This document shows positions 15,671 through 25,117 of a stretch of DNA of 64,000 nt, piece after piece (the first letter of the stretch is position 1; each line of letters begins with the position of its first letter). Origin of the DNA: Gemmatimonadaceae bacterium (GTDB lineage: Bacteria > Gemmatimonadota > Gemmatimonadetes > Gemmatimonadales > Gemmatimonadaceae). The notes below the pieces were generated by a model that had not been told where the DNA came from, made no database searches, and saw nothing but the letters and a program-made list of their open reading frames with translations. A program made the position numbers and the translations under genes. The DNA lies in assembly GCA_016720905.1 (NCBI GenBank), contig JADKJT010000001.1, forward strand, positions 434,001 to 498,000, written 5' to 3'.

Positions 15671-16998
15671 TTCTCCGCGCTGATCCACTCGTCGGGCGCG
15701 TGCGCGTTTTCGCCGGGCAGTCCGAATCCCATCAACAAGACCGGCGCTCCGAGAATGCGCTCGAAGTCGCCCACCACGGGAATTGATCCCCCTTCGCCGG
15801 TGATCACGGGCGCACGACCAAACGCGGCCTCGAGCGCGCGCTTGCCCGCTTCGATGATCGGGCCCTTGAGATCGGCGCGCCACGGACGACCGCCGTGCAA
15901 CGCGGTGACGGTGGCCGTGACGCCCGGCGGTGTCACGCGCGCCACGTGTGCCGTGACCAGCCGTTCGATTTCGGACGGTTCCTGATCGGGCACCAAACGG
16001 AAACTCACCTTGGCCATGGAGATGGCCGGCAGCACCGTCTTCGCGCCTTCGCCGGTGTAGCCGCTGAGCAGTCCATTCACTTCGCAGGTGGGACGCGTCC
16101 ACAGGCGTTCGAGCGTGGTGTACCCCGGCTCGCCGCCCAGTGCGGTGACACCGACTTCGTGCATCAACCCGTCATCACTGAACGGCAACGTGCGCATCTG
16201 CGCCCGCACCGCGTCGGGGAACGGACGCACGTGGTCGTAAAACCCGTCAATGGTGATGCGCCCATCGCGGTCGTGCATGGTGGCAAGAATGCGTGCGAGG
16301 GCCATGGCCGGATTCACCACGGCACCACCGTACATCCCCGAATGCAGATCGCCGTTGGCACCGCGGACATCGATTTGCACATAGGCCAGTCCGCGCAGCG
16401 ACGACAGGATGCTCGGGATACCCGGTGCGAACATGGTCGAATCGGAAATGACCACGGCGTCGCACGCCAATCGCGTCTTTTCGCGCTCGAGGAACTGCTC
16501 GAGATTGACGCTGCCGACTTCTTCCTCGCCTTCGGCCAGGACAATCACATTCACCGGTAGCGTCCCGCGCACGGCCAGGTGCGCCTCAAGCGCCTTGATG
16601 TGCAGATACAGTTGTCCCTTGTCATCGACACTGCCGCGCGCATAGATGCGGCCGTCGCGCACGGTGGGTTCGAACGCCGGCGAGGTCCACAAGTCCAGCG
16701 GTTCCGGCGGCTGCACATCATAGTGGCCGTAGATCAGCAACGTGGGCGCGTCGGGGCCTGCCTGGCGCCATTCACCCAGCACAATCGGGTGACCGGGCGT
16801 TGTCACGAGCTCGGAGGTGAAGCCAATGCGCGTGAGCGCGTCAGCCACGAAGTGCGCCGCCGCCAGGCAGTCGTCCTTGTGCTCCGATTTGGCGCTGACG
16901 CTGGGAATGCGCAGAAACGCAAACAGTTCGTCCTGGGCGCGGGCATCGTTGGCGGCACACCACGCGGCGAGATCGGTCGGAATGACGGGAGTGGTCAC
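15601..16998 (-). CDS. M20-family dipeptidase
   Basis: 465 residues, the usual size of the M20 dipeptidase/CNDP-like group. Zinc-site motifs: LLIYGHYDVQPPEPLDLW (His and Asp), YARGSVDDKGQ (bridging Asp), LAEGEEEVGS (catalytic Glu and metal Glu), and a C-terminal GENAHAPDEWI. The lid/dimerisation domain lies around LHSGMYGGAVVNPAMAL. It hydrolyses dipeptides in the cytoplasm. Last gene of a leftward set with crcB and the GT39 gene; 34 bp separate it from crcB. Its C-terminal coding end overlaps the EEP gene on the other strand. Confidence 0.92.
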   Translation of the reverse strand: MTTPVIPTDLAAWCAANDARAQDELFAFLRIPSVSAKSEHKDDCLAAAHFVADALTRIGFTSELVTTPGHPIVLGEWRQAGPDAPTLLIYGHYDVQPPEPLDLWTSPAFEPTVRDGRIYARGSVDDKGQLYLHIKALEAHLAVRGTLPVNVIVLAEGEEEVGSVNLEQFLEREKTRLACDAVVISDSTMFAPGIPSILSSLRGLAYVQIDVRGANGDLHSGMYGGAVVNPAMALARILATMHDRDGRITIDGFYDHVRPFPDAVRAQMRTLPFSDDGLMHEVGVTALGGEPGYTTLERLWTRPTCEVNGLLSGYTGEGAKTVLPAISMAKVSFRLVPDQEPSEIERLVTAHVARVTPPGVTATVTALHGGRPWRADLKGPIIEAGKRALEAAFGRAPVITGEGGSIPVVGDFERILGAPVLLMGFGLPGENAHAPDEWISAENYRLGIRAAATLLDEFRSATSGK

Positions 16999-17032
16999 GA
17001 GAAGGACTGTCCTGGAGAATCGGAAGGGATGA

Positions 17033-17410
17033 TCAGCCGCGAGGCGTCACGAGTCGGTTACCGACCGCGAGACCGGCCACTACGGCCAGCACTCCGGTCA
17101 GCACACTGGCCAGCGCATACAGCACCGCGCGCGATGTTCGCCCCTCCTGCATGAGGGTGACGAATTCCGCGCTGAAGGTGCTGAAGGTGGTGAAGCCGCC
17201 GCAGAAGCCGATGGTGAGCGCGGCGCGCATGATGGGGTTGCTGTCGGGCGTACTGTACACGCGCGCGAACAACGCGATGAGAAACGATCCGGAAATGTTG
17301 ATGACGAACGTGCCCAGCGGGAAATGGCCGTGGGCGCGCGTGAGCCACATGGAGAGGGCGTAGCGCGACACCGATCCCGCGGCGCCTCCGATGGCAATTC
17401 CCCAAAGCAT
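17033..17410 (-). CDS. crcB: CrcB/Fluc fluoride channel
   Basis: 125 residues with four membrane helices. Fluc hallmarks are GAAGSVSRYALSMW, FPLGTFVINISGSFLIAL (conserved Asn) and GFCGGFTTFSTFSAE, the Phe-box motif that lines the fluoride pore. Dual-topology channels of this family export fluoride and protect against toxicity. Only 17 bp separate it from the GT39 stop, so there is no room for a fluoride riboswitch directly upstream; expression probably depends on the GT39 promoter. Confidence 0.93.
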   Translation of the reverse strand: MLWGIAIGGAAGSVSRYALSMWLTRAHGHFPLGTFVINISGSFLIALFARVYSTPDSNPIMRAALTIGFCGGFTTFSTFSAEFVTLMQEGRTSRAVLYALASVLTGVLAVVAGLAVGNRLVTPRG

Positions 17411-17427
17411 GCCGAAGGATACGGCGT

Positions 17428-19083
17428 TCAACGCGTGCCCGATAGCGACGGGGATTGCCGTGGACGCGCGGGCACGTTGGTCGCGATGCGATACAGCCAG
17501 ACGCGTCGATGCGCGATCGCCGCGTCGGCGCGGCGCAAGACCACCTGCGGACCCCGTCGCGACTCCTTGAACCATGTCGCGACGCGCACGCCGAGGGTGT
17601 CACCAACGGGATTGTCGTCGAACACGGCCACCAATCCGTCACCAGGCCGCACTTTGTCGTACGCCGTCGGCCAGAGATCGAACTGATTGGGTCGTCCACC
17701 CAAATTGAGCGAGAACACCGTTGGGTGATCGGCGAGATGAAACGCCAGCGCCGAGGCGTCCTGATAGCGATCGGCCGCCACCCACCGGTCGACCGTACCG
17801 TCGAGGAAGGGATCGTGACGCGCTGAGTCGACGGCTGCCGCCAGCGTGCTCCAGCCATAGCTGCGCGAGAAGAGGTCCTGTCGAGGGGCGAGGGGCAGCA
17901 CCGGCCGCCACGCCTGCACGCTGACCATCAACAGCACGGCCACCGCGAGCGCCACGCCGCCGCGCCACCACCGACCGCGAGCCGGGCTGCCGGTGTCGCT
18001 GGACAGCAGCAGAATCGCCGATGGGTACATCAGCGCCGGCCAGTTGGCCTCCACCGTTCGGCGGGCGGCACTGATGGAGAAGAACACCAACGGCAGCACC
18101 GCGGTGATGGCCAGCGCGAATCGACGCGGTTGAACGTCATCGACGCGTGACTGCCACCGCGTGCGCCATCCATCGCGCAGTGCGACCCACACCGCATAGG
18201 CCATCAAGCCGAAGAGGATTGGCGAGGCGAGTCCGAATTGACCACCGATCAACTCGAGTTCGCGCGTCAGCACGGTGCCGCGCACGGGGCCGCCAAAACC
18301 GTGCCCCAGCTGGAATCGGAACGAGATCCAGTTGTTCATGGCGTTCCACAGCACCACGGGCGAGAACAGCACCAGCGCAATGAGCGACGCCAGCCACGGC
18401 CCGCCTTCCCGAAAACGTATCCGGAGCGCCGGATGCATGAGGCACGCCACGACCAGCCCGATGGGAAAGAGCACGGCGGTATACTTGGCAACCAGCGCCG
18501 CGCCAAGGCTGATACCGGCCAGCACCCACCACCACAGGCCTCGGCGCGAGCGAAGCGGCGCGGCCAGCGCGCGCTCGACGGCCAGCAGCGACACCATCGA
18601 CGCCGCGAACAACGCGGCATCGGGGGTCGCCAACACCAGGCCGAGCAGGGCCAGCGGCACCACGGACATGAGCAGGCTGGCCCGGCACGCGGCGCGCGCG
18701 CCGGGTTCACCGCGCCCCGCGAGATACCAGGCCGCGAGCAGGGCGCCGACATGGGTGACGAACGCGGCCAGCATGGGGCCGGCGCGAACGCCGGCAGGGG
18801 ACGTGCCGATGATCGCCGTACCCAGCTTGGTCAGCAGCGCGATGCCGGGCGGGTGATCGAAATACCCCGCCGCCAAGTGTCGCGTCCAGAGCCAATAGTA
18901 CGTTTCGTCGGGCACCAGGGGCACCAGCGACGACAGCAGCGCGCGCAACAGCGTCGCGCCGAACAGCCACAACAGCGCCCGCCGCCAGGAAGCGCGTGAG
19001 ACGGCACTGAGCACCAAAGTCGGGTCGTTCGGGGGGGTCACCAAGGGGAGGTAAGTTGTCACACTGCCCAATCGTCTCGCCAC
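17428..19083 (-). CDS. GT39-type membrane glycosyltransferase (ArnT/PMT-like)
   Basis: 551 residues with about ten hydrophobic helices and a periplasmic C-terminal domain. The first loop carries the family hallmark acidic motif VPDETYYWLWTRHLAAGYFDHPPGIALL, as in ArnT-type enzymes that use polyprenyl-phosphate sugars to glycosylate lipids or proteins at the periplasmic face. Further support is GLVLATPDAALFAASMVSL and SLGAALVAKYTAVLFP. Substrate is not predictable. It leads a leftward unit with crcB and the M20 dipeptidase. In-frame starts after 19083 exist; I used the longest. Confidence 0.85.
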   Translation of the reverse strand: MARRLGSVTTYLPLVTPPNDPTLVLSAVSRASWRRALLWLFGATLLRALLSSLVPLVPDETYYWLWTRHLAAGYFDHPPGIALLTKLGTAIIGTSPAGVRAGPMLAAFVTHVGALLAAWYLAGRGEPGARAACRASLLMSVVPLALLGLVLATPDAALFAASMVSLLAVERALAAPLRSRRGLWWWVLAGISLGAALVAKYTAVLFPIGLVVACLMHPALRIRFREGGPWLASLIALVLFSPVVLWNAMNNWISFRFQLGHGFGGPVRGTVLTRELELIGGQFGLASPILFGLMAYAVWVALRDGWRTRWQSRVDDVQPRRFALAITAVLPLVFFSISAARRTVEANWPALMYPSAILLLSSDTGSPARGRWWRGGVALAVAVLLMVSVQAWRPVLPLAPRQDLFSRSYGWSTLAAAVDSARHDPFLDGTVDRWVAADRYQDASALAFHLADHPTVFSLNLGGRPNQFDLWPTAYDKVRPGDGLVAVFDDNPVGDTLGVRVATWFKESRRGPQVVLRRADAAIAHRRVWLYRIATNVPARPRQSPSLSGTR

Positions 19084-19348
19084 TGAGGCACTGTCGGACG
19101 GCGGCGGCCTGCCCGGCCAGATCGACCGGGAATCTGCGGGGTATCAGCCCTTTGCGGTGGCCGCGTCAACCTGCGGATTGGATTTGTGACACCTTGATCC
19201 GGACTCGGGAGTGGTGCCATGACGTCCGATCCAACCAGATTCCCGTGGTGTAACGGTTACGGCTAGCCACGACCGTGCGTCTCAGTAGTGTGCCCCGAGG
19301 TTCGTCGCGGGCGCCTTCCATCACTTATTTCAGACAGGACCACCCTGC
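19084..19348. promoter_or_regulatory. 265-bp divergent intergenic region
   Basis: It separates the leftward GT39 gene from the rightward BIG2 lipoprotein gene and should hold both promoters. A short GGTGTAACGGTTA string at 19239-19251 recalls a tRNA D-arm, but no acceptor stem or T-arm accompanies it. I see no clear promoter hexamers or structured element. Confidence 0.35.
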
Positions 19349-21055
19349 ATGCGGGTCTTCGCCCCGATCGTCCCAGCGCCGCTGCGCCATCTGGCCGGCC
19401 TCACGCCGCGTATTGCCGTGACCGCGCTGGCCATGGCCGCCTTGGCCGCGTGCAACCTCAATCCGAATGTGTCCGCCTGTAGTGTCACCATTGCCCCGAG
19501 CAGTATCTCGGTGCCGGTGAACGGCGCGGTCAACGTGTCCGCCTCGGCGTTCGACTGCGATGGCAACTCCATTCGGAACAAGACCATCAACTATCAGTCG
19601 GCCAACACGGCCGTGGCCACGGTGACCACCACCGGACAGGTGATCGGCATCAGTGTCGGGCAGACGTCTGTATCGGCCGTGGCGAATGGCAAGAGCGGCA
19701 CGGCGCAGGTGACCGTGACGCCGGAAGTGGCGAACACGGTGACCGTTTCGCCGGCCACGTTCACGCTGCGGCTGACGAATGTGAAAACGTTCTCGGCCAC
19801 CGCCAAGAACGCGACCGGCACGGTAATCACCGGACGGACCTTCCGGTGGTCCTCCAGCAACTCGTCCATTGCATCGGTTGATCAATCGGGCAGTGTCACC
19901 GCGCTGACCCCGGGCAACGTCGTCATCGCGGCGGATGCGGACGGCGTCATTGGCAATGCGTCGCTGACCGTGACCAACATTCCCATCGGCGCGTGCTCGC
20001 TGGCACCGGCATCGCAGACCGTCACGGTCACGAACCAGGCGCAACCGGTAATCACCTTGCGCGACACGGCCAACAACGCCCTGCCGACCCTCGGACGTCC
20101 GCTGGCGTGGAGCAGTGACAATGAAATCGTGGCGACCGTCTCGACGTCCGGCGTGATCACCGCCCGCAAGAGCGGCACGGCGCGCATCACGGCGTCGTCG
20201 GTCGAATACCCGAATGTCAGCTGCGGGACCAACTTCATCGCCGTCGATCCGCGCATCGCCACCGCCACCATTCAGCCGCGCACCGGCTCACTGCGCATCG
20301 GGATTCCCCGTCAGTTGACGGTGGCATTGGCCGACAGTGTCGGCGGCGCCATTCCGCCGGGCCGCGTGATCACCTGGACGAGTGCCACACCGGCCATCGC
20401 CTCCGTTTCGGCAACCGGTCTGGTCACCGGCCTTTCGCTGGGCACGGCGCGCATTGCCGTGAACGCCGAGGGCGCGAGAGACACCGTGAATTTCAGTGTC
20501 ACCAAGATTCCGGTGGCGACGGTGCGCCTGACGCCGTTGTCATCCAGCATCGTGCAGGGTCAGACCGTGCAATTGAGCGCGACGGTCGAGGACTCGACGG
20601 GAGCCGTGGTCACCGATCGCTTCATCGAGTGGAGCAGCAACGATCCGACCAAGGCGAATGTGTCGCAGACCGGTCTCGTGAGCAGCTTCTCGCCAGGCAC
20701 GGTCACCATCTCGGCGATCAGCGAAACGCGTACCGGTACGGCGAATGTGACGGTGCAGCAGGTGCCGGTGGATACGATTGCCGTCCTGGGCGACTACTCG
20801 GTCACCATCGGTACCGTGACCAAGGCTTTTGCCATCACCCTCAAGGACGCCAGCGGCAATCAGCTGTTCGGCCGCACCGTGAGTATCACCAGCAGTGCAC
20901 CGGGCGTGGCGACTGGCGCGGTCAACCAGAATGCCACGCAAGTCACGGTGACGGCGTTTGCGACGGGCACCACGACGTTCACGCTGCGTGCGCTCAATCC
21001 CAACGGACAACCGGAAGGCAAGGCCACGCAGGTGCTGGTCACCATCCTGCCATAG
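19349..21055 (+). CDS. Lipoprotein with tandem BIG2 (bacterial Ig-like) domains
   Basis: 568 residues. Lipoprotein signal RIAVTALAMAALAAC with the lipobox Cys at residue 35, then five to six repeats of a bacterial Ig-like BIG2 domain. Each repeat carries a V(T)WSSSN/D...A.V...G.V.G...G...I.A pattern, for example FRWSSSNSSIASVDQSGSVTAL and ITWTSATPAIASVSATGLVTG. Such domains form elongated surface stalks that bind ligands or other proteins. No catalytic domain is present. Single-gene unit closed by a strong terminator. Confidence 0.9.
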   Translation: MRVFAPIVPAPLRHLAGLTPRIAVTALAMAALAACNLNPNVSACSVTIAPSSISVPVNGAVNVSASAFDCDGNSIRNKTINYQSANTAVATVTTTGQVIGISVGQTSVSAVANGKSGTAQVTVTPEVANTVTVSPATFTLRLTNVKTFSATAKNATGTVITGRTFRWSSSNSSIASVDQSGSVTALTPGNVVIAADADGVIGNASLTVTNIPIGACSLAPASQTVTVTNQAQPVITLRDTANNALPTLGRPLAWSSDNEIVATVSTSGVITARKSGTARITASSVEYPNVSCGTNFIAVDPRIATATIQPRTGSLRIGIPRQLTVALADSVGGAIPPGRVITWTSATPAIASVSATGLVTGLSLGTARIAVNAEGARDTVNFSVTKIPVATVRLTPLSSSIVQGQTVQLSATVEDSTGAVVTDRFIEWSSNDPTKANVSQTGLVSSFSPGTVTISAISETRTGTANVTVQQVPVDTIAVLGDYSVTIGTVTKAFAITLKDASGNQLFGRTVSITSSAPGVATGAVNQNATQVTVTAFATGTTTFTLRALNPNGQPEGKATQVLVTILP

Positions 21056-21089
21056 CGACGTGACGCGCTGCGGCGCGGCGACCACTCAA

Positions 21090-21129
21090 AGCCCCCGGCA
21101 TCGAGCCTTCGCTCGGTGCCGGGGGTTTT
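21090..21129 (+). terminator. Strong intrinsic terminator after the BIG2 gene
   Basis: GCCCCCGGCA (21091-21100) pairs with TGCCGGGGG (21117-21125), extended by CGAG (21102-21105) and CTCG (21112-21115) around a CCTTCG loop. TTTT follows at 21126-21129 and AAA precedes, so it may act on both strands. Confidence 0.9.
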
Positions 21130-21166
21130 GACTGCCGGGTGCTCATCCCACCGCTACTTTTCCGTC

Positions 21167-23002
21167 ATGAGCCCAATCCCCAAGCCTTCGTTCCTGCGCG
21201 GCCTGTTTGCCGGCGAGATTGCCGACGAACTGCTGTTTCCGTATCCGGCGCCATTGGACGAACGCCGTCCGGATGAGGCGCAGGTGGTGCGACACTTGGT
21301 GGATGCGCTCAACGAGATGGTGGCCAACGGCCTCATTGACTCGCGGGCCTTTGATGAGGCCGAAACGATTCCCGAGCCGGTGATCCGCGCGTTCGCCTCG
21401 GCCGGACTGTTGGCACTCACCATTCCGAAGGCCTACGGCGGTCTCGGGCTGTCCGCCTCCGCGTATGCCCGCGTCTTTGGTGCGGTCGCGGCCATCGATG
21501 CGTCGCTGGCGGTGCTGATCGGCGTGCACTGTGGTCTTGGCAGCAAAGCGCTCGTGCTGTTTGGCAACGAGGAGCAGAAGTCGCGCTATCTACCAGGACT
21601 CGCGCGGGGCGACACGCTGGCCGCATACGCGCTCACCGAACCGGAGACCGGATCGGACGCGCAGCATATCGTGACGCAGGCGCGCCGTGCGCCGGATGAT
21701 CGCGGCTGGTTGTTGACCGGTCGCAAGCACTGGATCGGCAACGGGCACCGTGCGGGCGTCATCGCCACGTTCGCGCAGACACCCGTCGTGCGCGACGGTG
21801 TCGAGGTCCAGCGCCCGACCGCGTTCATCATCCGTCCGGATATGCCGGGCTTTCGACTGGACGGCACGGTGCGCAAGCTCGGCATTCGCGGATCGACGCA
21901 AGCGGAGTTGGTGTTCGAGGACATGTATGTGCCGGACGATCACGTGCTGGGTGCCGTGGGCAAAGGCTTTGGCGTGGCCGTGAATGCGCTGAACGCCGGC
22001 CGCCTGTCGCTGGCCTCGGGGTGCGCATCGGCGTGCAAACGCCTGTTGGGAGAGTACACGCGGTACGCCGAGGCGCGCACGCAGTTTGGCGGCCCGCTGG
22101 CATCGTTCGAGATCACGCAGCGCAAGATGGCCACGATGGCGGCCGACACGTATGCCGCCGATTCGATGGTGGGCGCATTGGCCGCCGCGCTCGATTCGGA
22201 TGACGTGGACGCGTCGTTGGAAGCGGCCTGTGCCAAGGTGTTCGCCAGTGAACTGGTGTGGCGGAGTGCCGATGAACTGGTGCAGTTGGCGGGCGGTCGT
22301 GGCTTCGTGAAGCCGTGGCCCTACGAGCGCTACCTGCGTGAGGCCCGCATCAATCGGATTTTCGAGGGGGCCAACGAGATTCTGCGACTGTTTGTCGGAC
22401 TGAACGGCATTCAGGAGCCCGCGGAGGATTTGAAAGAACTCTCCGAGGCGTTGCGCAACCCGATTACGAATTGGGTGCTGGTGTCCGAGTACGCGGTGGG
22501 ACGCGTTCGCTCCGCGCTGGGTGGCCGCGATCGACTGGCCGCGACGCTGCACGCGTCACTGGAGCCGCATGGCAAGTTCGTGGAGAAACATGTGGCCGAA
22601 CTGGCCGCCGCCACGCAGAAGCTGATTGTTCGGCACAAGAAGGAGATCCTGCATCGGCAACTCGTGGTCGAACGACTGGCGAATATGGCCATTGAGCTGT
22701 ATGCCTCCCTGGCCACGATTTCCCGCACGCAGCGCTTGATCACCGAATCCGGCGCCGACGCGTGCGCGCGGGAGATTGCGTTGACGGAACTGTTCTGCGT
22801 GCAATCGGGTCGTCGGTTTCGCGCACTGCGCATGGAGCTGGACGGCGAGGCGGGCGACACGATCGACACCCTGCGCCTACGGATCGCGGCGACCATCCGG
22901 GGCGAGGCCGGCTATGGTTCCAGCGACGCCGTATTGGACGTTCCTGTGCCGCCGCTGCCCGCCTGGAGTTTGACGAAGGCTACGCAGGAACGCGGTTACT
23001 GA
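21167..23002 (+). CDS. Large acyl-CoA dehydrogenase (VLCAD/FadE-like)
   Basis: 611 residues from the ATG at 21167, which lies just after the terminator and therefore sets the start. The acyl-CoA dehydrogenase core shows LTIPKAYGGLGLSASAYARVF, YALTEPETGSDAQHI (FAD-binding), LTGRKHWIGNG, KLGIRGSTQAELVFEDMYVP and NRIFEGANEILRLF, whose Glu is the usual catalytic base. The extra ~180-residue C-terminal extension is typical of the VLCAD/ACAD9 group, rather than the ~380-residue short- and medium-chain enzymes. It performs the first oxidation step of fatty-acid beta-oxidation. No beta-oxidation partners are adjacent. Its 3' end overlaps the convergent regulator gene by 7 bp. Confidence 0.9.
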   Translation: MSPIPKPSFLRGLFAGEIADELLFPYPAPLDERRPDEAQVVRHLVDALNEMVANGLIDSRAFDEAETIPEPVIRAFASAGLLALTIPKAYGGLGLSASAYARVFGAVAAIDASLAVLIGVHCGLGSKALVLFGNEEQKSRYLPGLARGDTLAAYALTEPETGSDAQHIVTQARRAPDDRGWLLTGRKHWIGNGHRAGVIATFAQTPVVRDGVEVQRPTAFIIRPDMPGFRLDGTVRKLGIRGSTQAELVFEDMYVPDDHVLGAVGKGFGVAVNALNAGRLSLASGCASACKRLLGEYTRYAEARTQFGGPLASFEITQRKMATMAADTYAADSMVGALAAALDSDDVDASLEAACAKVFASELVWRSADELVQLAGGRGFVKPWPYERYLREARINRIFEGANEILRLFVGLNGIQEPAEDLKELSEALRNPITNWVLVSEYAVGRVRSALGGRDRLAATLHASLEPHGKFVEKHVAELAAATQKLIVRHKKEILHRQLVVERLANMAIELYASLATISRTQRLITESGADACAREIALTELFCVQSGRRFRALRMELDGEAGDTIDTLRLRIAATIRGEAGYGSSDAVLDVPVPPLPAWSLTKATQERGY

Positions 23003-23691
23003 TCGGTCTTGAGCAGCCCCAGCCGCAACGCAAACTTGACGTAGTCGGTGCGATGCGTCAGGCCCAGCTTTTCGCCGATGCGCTGTTTGTACGTGTCGAC
23101 CGTCTTGGGACTGATGGTGAGTTGCTCGCCGATTTCCGGTGCGGTGTAGCCTTCGGCCACCATTTTCAGCACCACTTGCTCGCGATCGGTGAGTTTCTCG
23201 AATCGCGTGCGTTCTTCGGCCGCCCCATCGCGCTTGGCCAGTCCACGCGCCAAGGCCCGCGCCGCGGTGGGCTGCACATAGATGTCGCCAGCCGACACCG
23301 TGCGCACCGCATCCACAAGTTCGCGATCGGCGACGGACTTGAGGAGGTAACCGCTGGCACCGGCCTCGAGGAGCGCGACCAGATGCTCGTCTTCGGTATG
23401 CATGGTGAGGACCAGAACGCGTCGCGTCACCTCACCGTCGGGGTTGGGCGCCCGAACCGCATTGAGTTTCTGCAACTCACGCGTTGCCGTCAGGCCGTCC
23501 ATCTCGGGCATGGACAAGTCCATGACGATGACGTGCGGGTTGACCCGCTCGGCGAGGGCCAGGGCATCCTTGCCTGAACTCCCCTCGCCGACGACCGTGA
23601 TGTCCTTCGCGGTTGACAGAACGGCCTTGAGGCCGGCGCGCACAATCTGGTGATCATCTACCAGTACAACACGAATGAGGTCTGGACGCAT
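22996..23691 (-). CDS. NarL/FixJ-family response regulator
   Basis: 231 residues. Receiver domain at 1-130 with acidic pair D12-D13, predicted phospho-acceptor D58 in VIVMDLSMPEMDG, and the conserved Lys in YLLKSV. The C-terminal LuxR-type helix-turn-helix is LTDREQVVLKMVAEGYTAPEIGEQLTISPKTVDTYKQRIGEKL. A 12-residue stretch between beta-4 elements (NAVRAPNPDGEV) is a small insertion. No histidine kinase is adjacent, so it is an orphan here; target genes cannot be read. Confidence 0.93.
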   Translation of the reverse strand: MRPDLIRVVLVDDHQIVRAGLKAVLSTAKDITVVGEGSSGKDALALAERVNPHVIVMDLSMPEMDGLTATRELQKLNAVRAPNPDGEVTRRVLVLTMHTEDEHLVALLEAGASGYLLKSVADRELVDAVRTVSAGDIYVQPTAARALARGLAKRDGAAEERTRFEKLTDREQVVLKMVAEGYTAPEIGEQLTISPKTVDTYKQRIGEKLGLTHRTDYVKFALRLGLLKTDQ

Positions 23692-23757
23692 AATTGAATC
23701 TGCCGATCGTGGACCAACGGGGCAACCGAATACGTTGAATAGGTGGGGACGGGATAG

Positions 23758-25083
23758 TCAGTGCGCGGGGGTCACCACGCCGCTGCAGGAGCCAAGGCCA
23801 ATGCGCACTGCGTCGTCGCGTGCGGCGTACGCGGTCATGATCACCTCGTCGCCATCCTCGAGAAACGCCCGGGTTTCCCCATTCGCCAGCGTGATACGCT
23901 CGGCGCCACGCCAGGTCAGCTCCAGCAGGCAACCGCGACTGTCCTTGGCCGCGCCGGACACGGTGCCGCTCCCCAACAGGTCGCCCGGGCGCATGGCACA
24001 GCCGTTGCTGGTATGATGGGCCAGCATCTGCGCGGCCGACCAGTACAGATCGAGGGTACTGCTCCGGGTGAGACGCACCGGCGCGTCGTTGGCGTCCCGC
24101 ATCCGCGCTGTGCGCAGCCAGACTTCCATCGTGATGGCAAAACCGCCGCGCGCACGATCGGTCGGACTGTCGAGATACGGCAGCGGTGCCGGGTCACCCT
24201 CCGCCCGGAGGGCCAGCGGCGCGCGGAAAGGCCGCAGCGCTTCCAGGGTCACCACCCACGGACTGATGCTGCTGGCGAAATTCTTGGCCAGAAACGGACC
24301 CAACGGCTGATACTCCCAGCTCTGGATATCGCGGGCCGACCAGTCGTTGAGGATGCACACACCGAACAGATGGTCTTCGGCTTCCGCCAGCGGGATCGTT
24401 TCACCCAGCGCATTCCCGGTGCCCACGAACGCGCCCAACTCGAGCTCGTAGTCAAGCAATCGCGAGGGCCCAACCGTCGGCGCGGTGTCGTTGGGCGCCA
24501 TGCGTTGCCCGTTCGGGCGCCGAATGGGTGTGCCCGACACGACGATGGTCGACGAACGACCGTGATATCCGATGGGCACCCACTTGTAGTTGGGCAGCAG
24601 CGGATTGTCCGGCCGAAACATCGACCCGACGTTGTGGGCGTGGTGCACCGAAGCATAGAAGTCGGTGTAGTCGCCGATTTCGACGGGCAGAAACATCTCG
24701 GCGTCCCGTTGGGCCACCAGCGCGTATTCGGCCGTCTGACGTTTGTGCACCACCGTCTGGTCGGACAGGAGCCGCGAGACGGCTTCGCGCAGCGCACGTC
24801 GCGCGGCGGCACCACGCGCCATCAGGGCATTGAGCGTCGGTGACGCGCACGTTCGTGCCGCCTGTCTCGCCTCGCTGACATCGTCATCGAAGAGGCCGGC
24901 CGCCAGACAGGCCGCCACGTCGAGGATCGCGTCGCCGATCGCGACGCCAACGCGAGGCGCCTCGAGGCTCCCGGCGCGCCGAAATACGCCGAACGGCAAA
25001 TTCTGGATGGGGAAATCGGCGTCCGGCACATTGGCCGATGCGACCCAGCTACGGAGCGCGGGATTGGTCGTGGCGTCGGTCAT
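23758..25083 (-). CDS. fahA: Fumarylacetoacetase
   Basis: 441 residues, full length. Family motifs: MFLPVEIGDYTDFYASVHHAHNVG with the metal/catalytic Asp-His region, NYKWVPIGYHGRSSTIVVSGT, LDYELELGAFVG, GVCILNDWSARDIQSWEYQPLGPFLAKNF and GDLLGSGTVSG. It cleaves fumarylacetoacetate to fumarate and acetoacetate, the last step of tyrosine degradation through homogentisate. Earlier pathway enzymes are not in the window. It lies 34 bp after a conserved unknown gene, probably in one unit. Confidence 0.96.
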   Translation of the reverse strand: MTDATTNPALRSWVASANVPDADFPIQNLPFGVFRRAGSLEAPRVGVAIGDAILDVAACLAAGLFDDDVSEARQAARTCASPTLNALMARGAAARRALREAVSRLLSDQTVVHKRQTAEYALVAQRDAEMFLPVEIGDYTDFYASVHHAHNVGSMFRPDNPLLPNYKWVPIGYHGRSSTIVVSGTPIRRPNGQRMAPNDTAPTVGPSRLLDYELELGAFVGTGNALGETIPLAEAEDHLFGVCILNDWSARDIQSWEYQPLGPFLAKNFASSISPWVVTLEALRPFRAPLALRAEGDPAPLPYLDSPTDRARGGFAITMEVWLRTARMRDANDAPVRLTRSSTLDLYWSAAQMLAHHTSNGCAMRPGDLLGSGTVSGAAKDSRGCLLELTWRGAERITLANGETRAFLEDGDEVIMTAYAARDDAVRIGLGSCSGVVTPAH

Positions 25084-25117
25084 GCGACTGCGCGGAACGC
25101 CGGAGTGGTGTCGCGCT

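Noticed and set aside
17411..17427. Fluoride riboswitch upstream of crcB
   Set aside because: Only 17 bp separate crcB from the upstream stop; there is no room for the aptamer.
19239..19267. tRNA-like string GGTGTAACGGTTA
   Set aside because: No acceptor stem, anticodon arm or T-arm can be built around it.
21116..21166. Upstream start for the acyl-CoA dehydrogenase
   Set aside because: It would begin within the terminator stem of the preceding gene.
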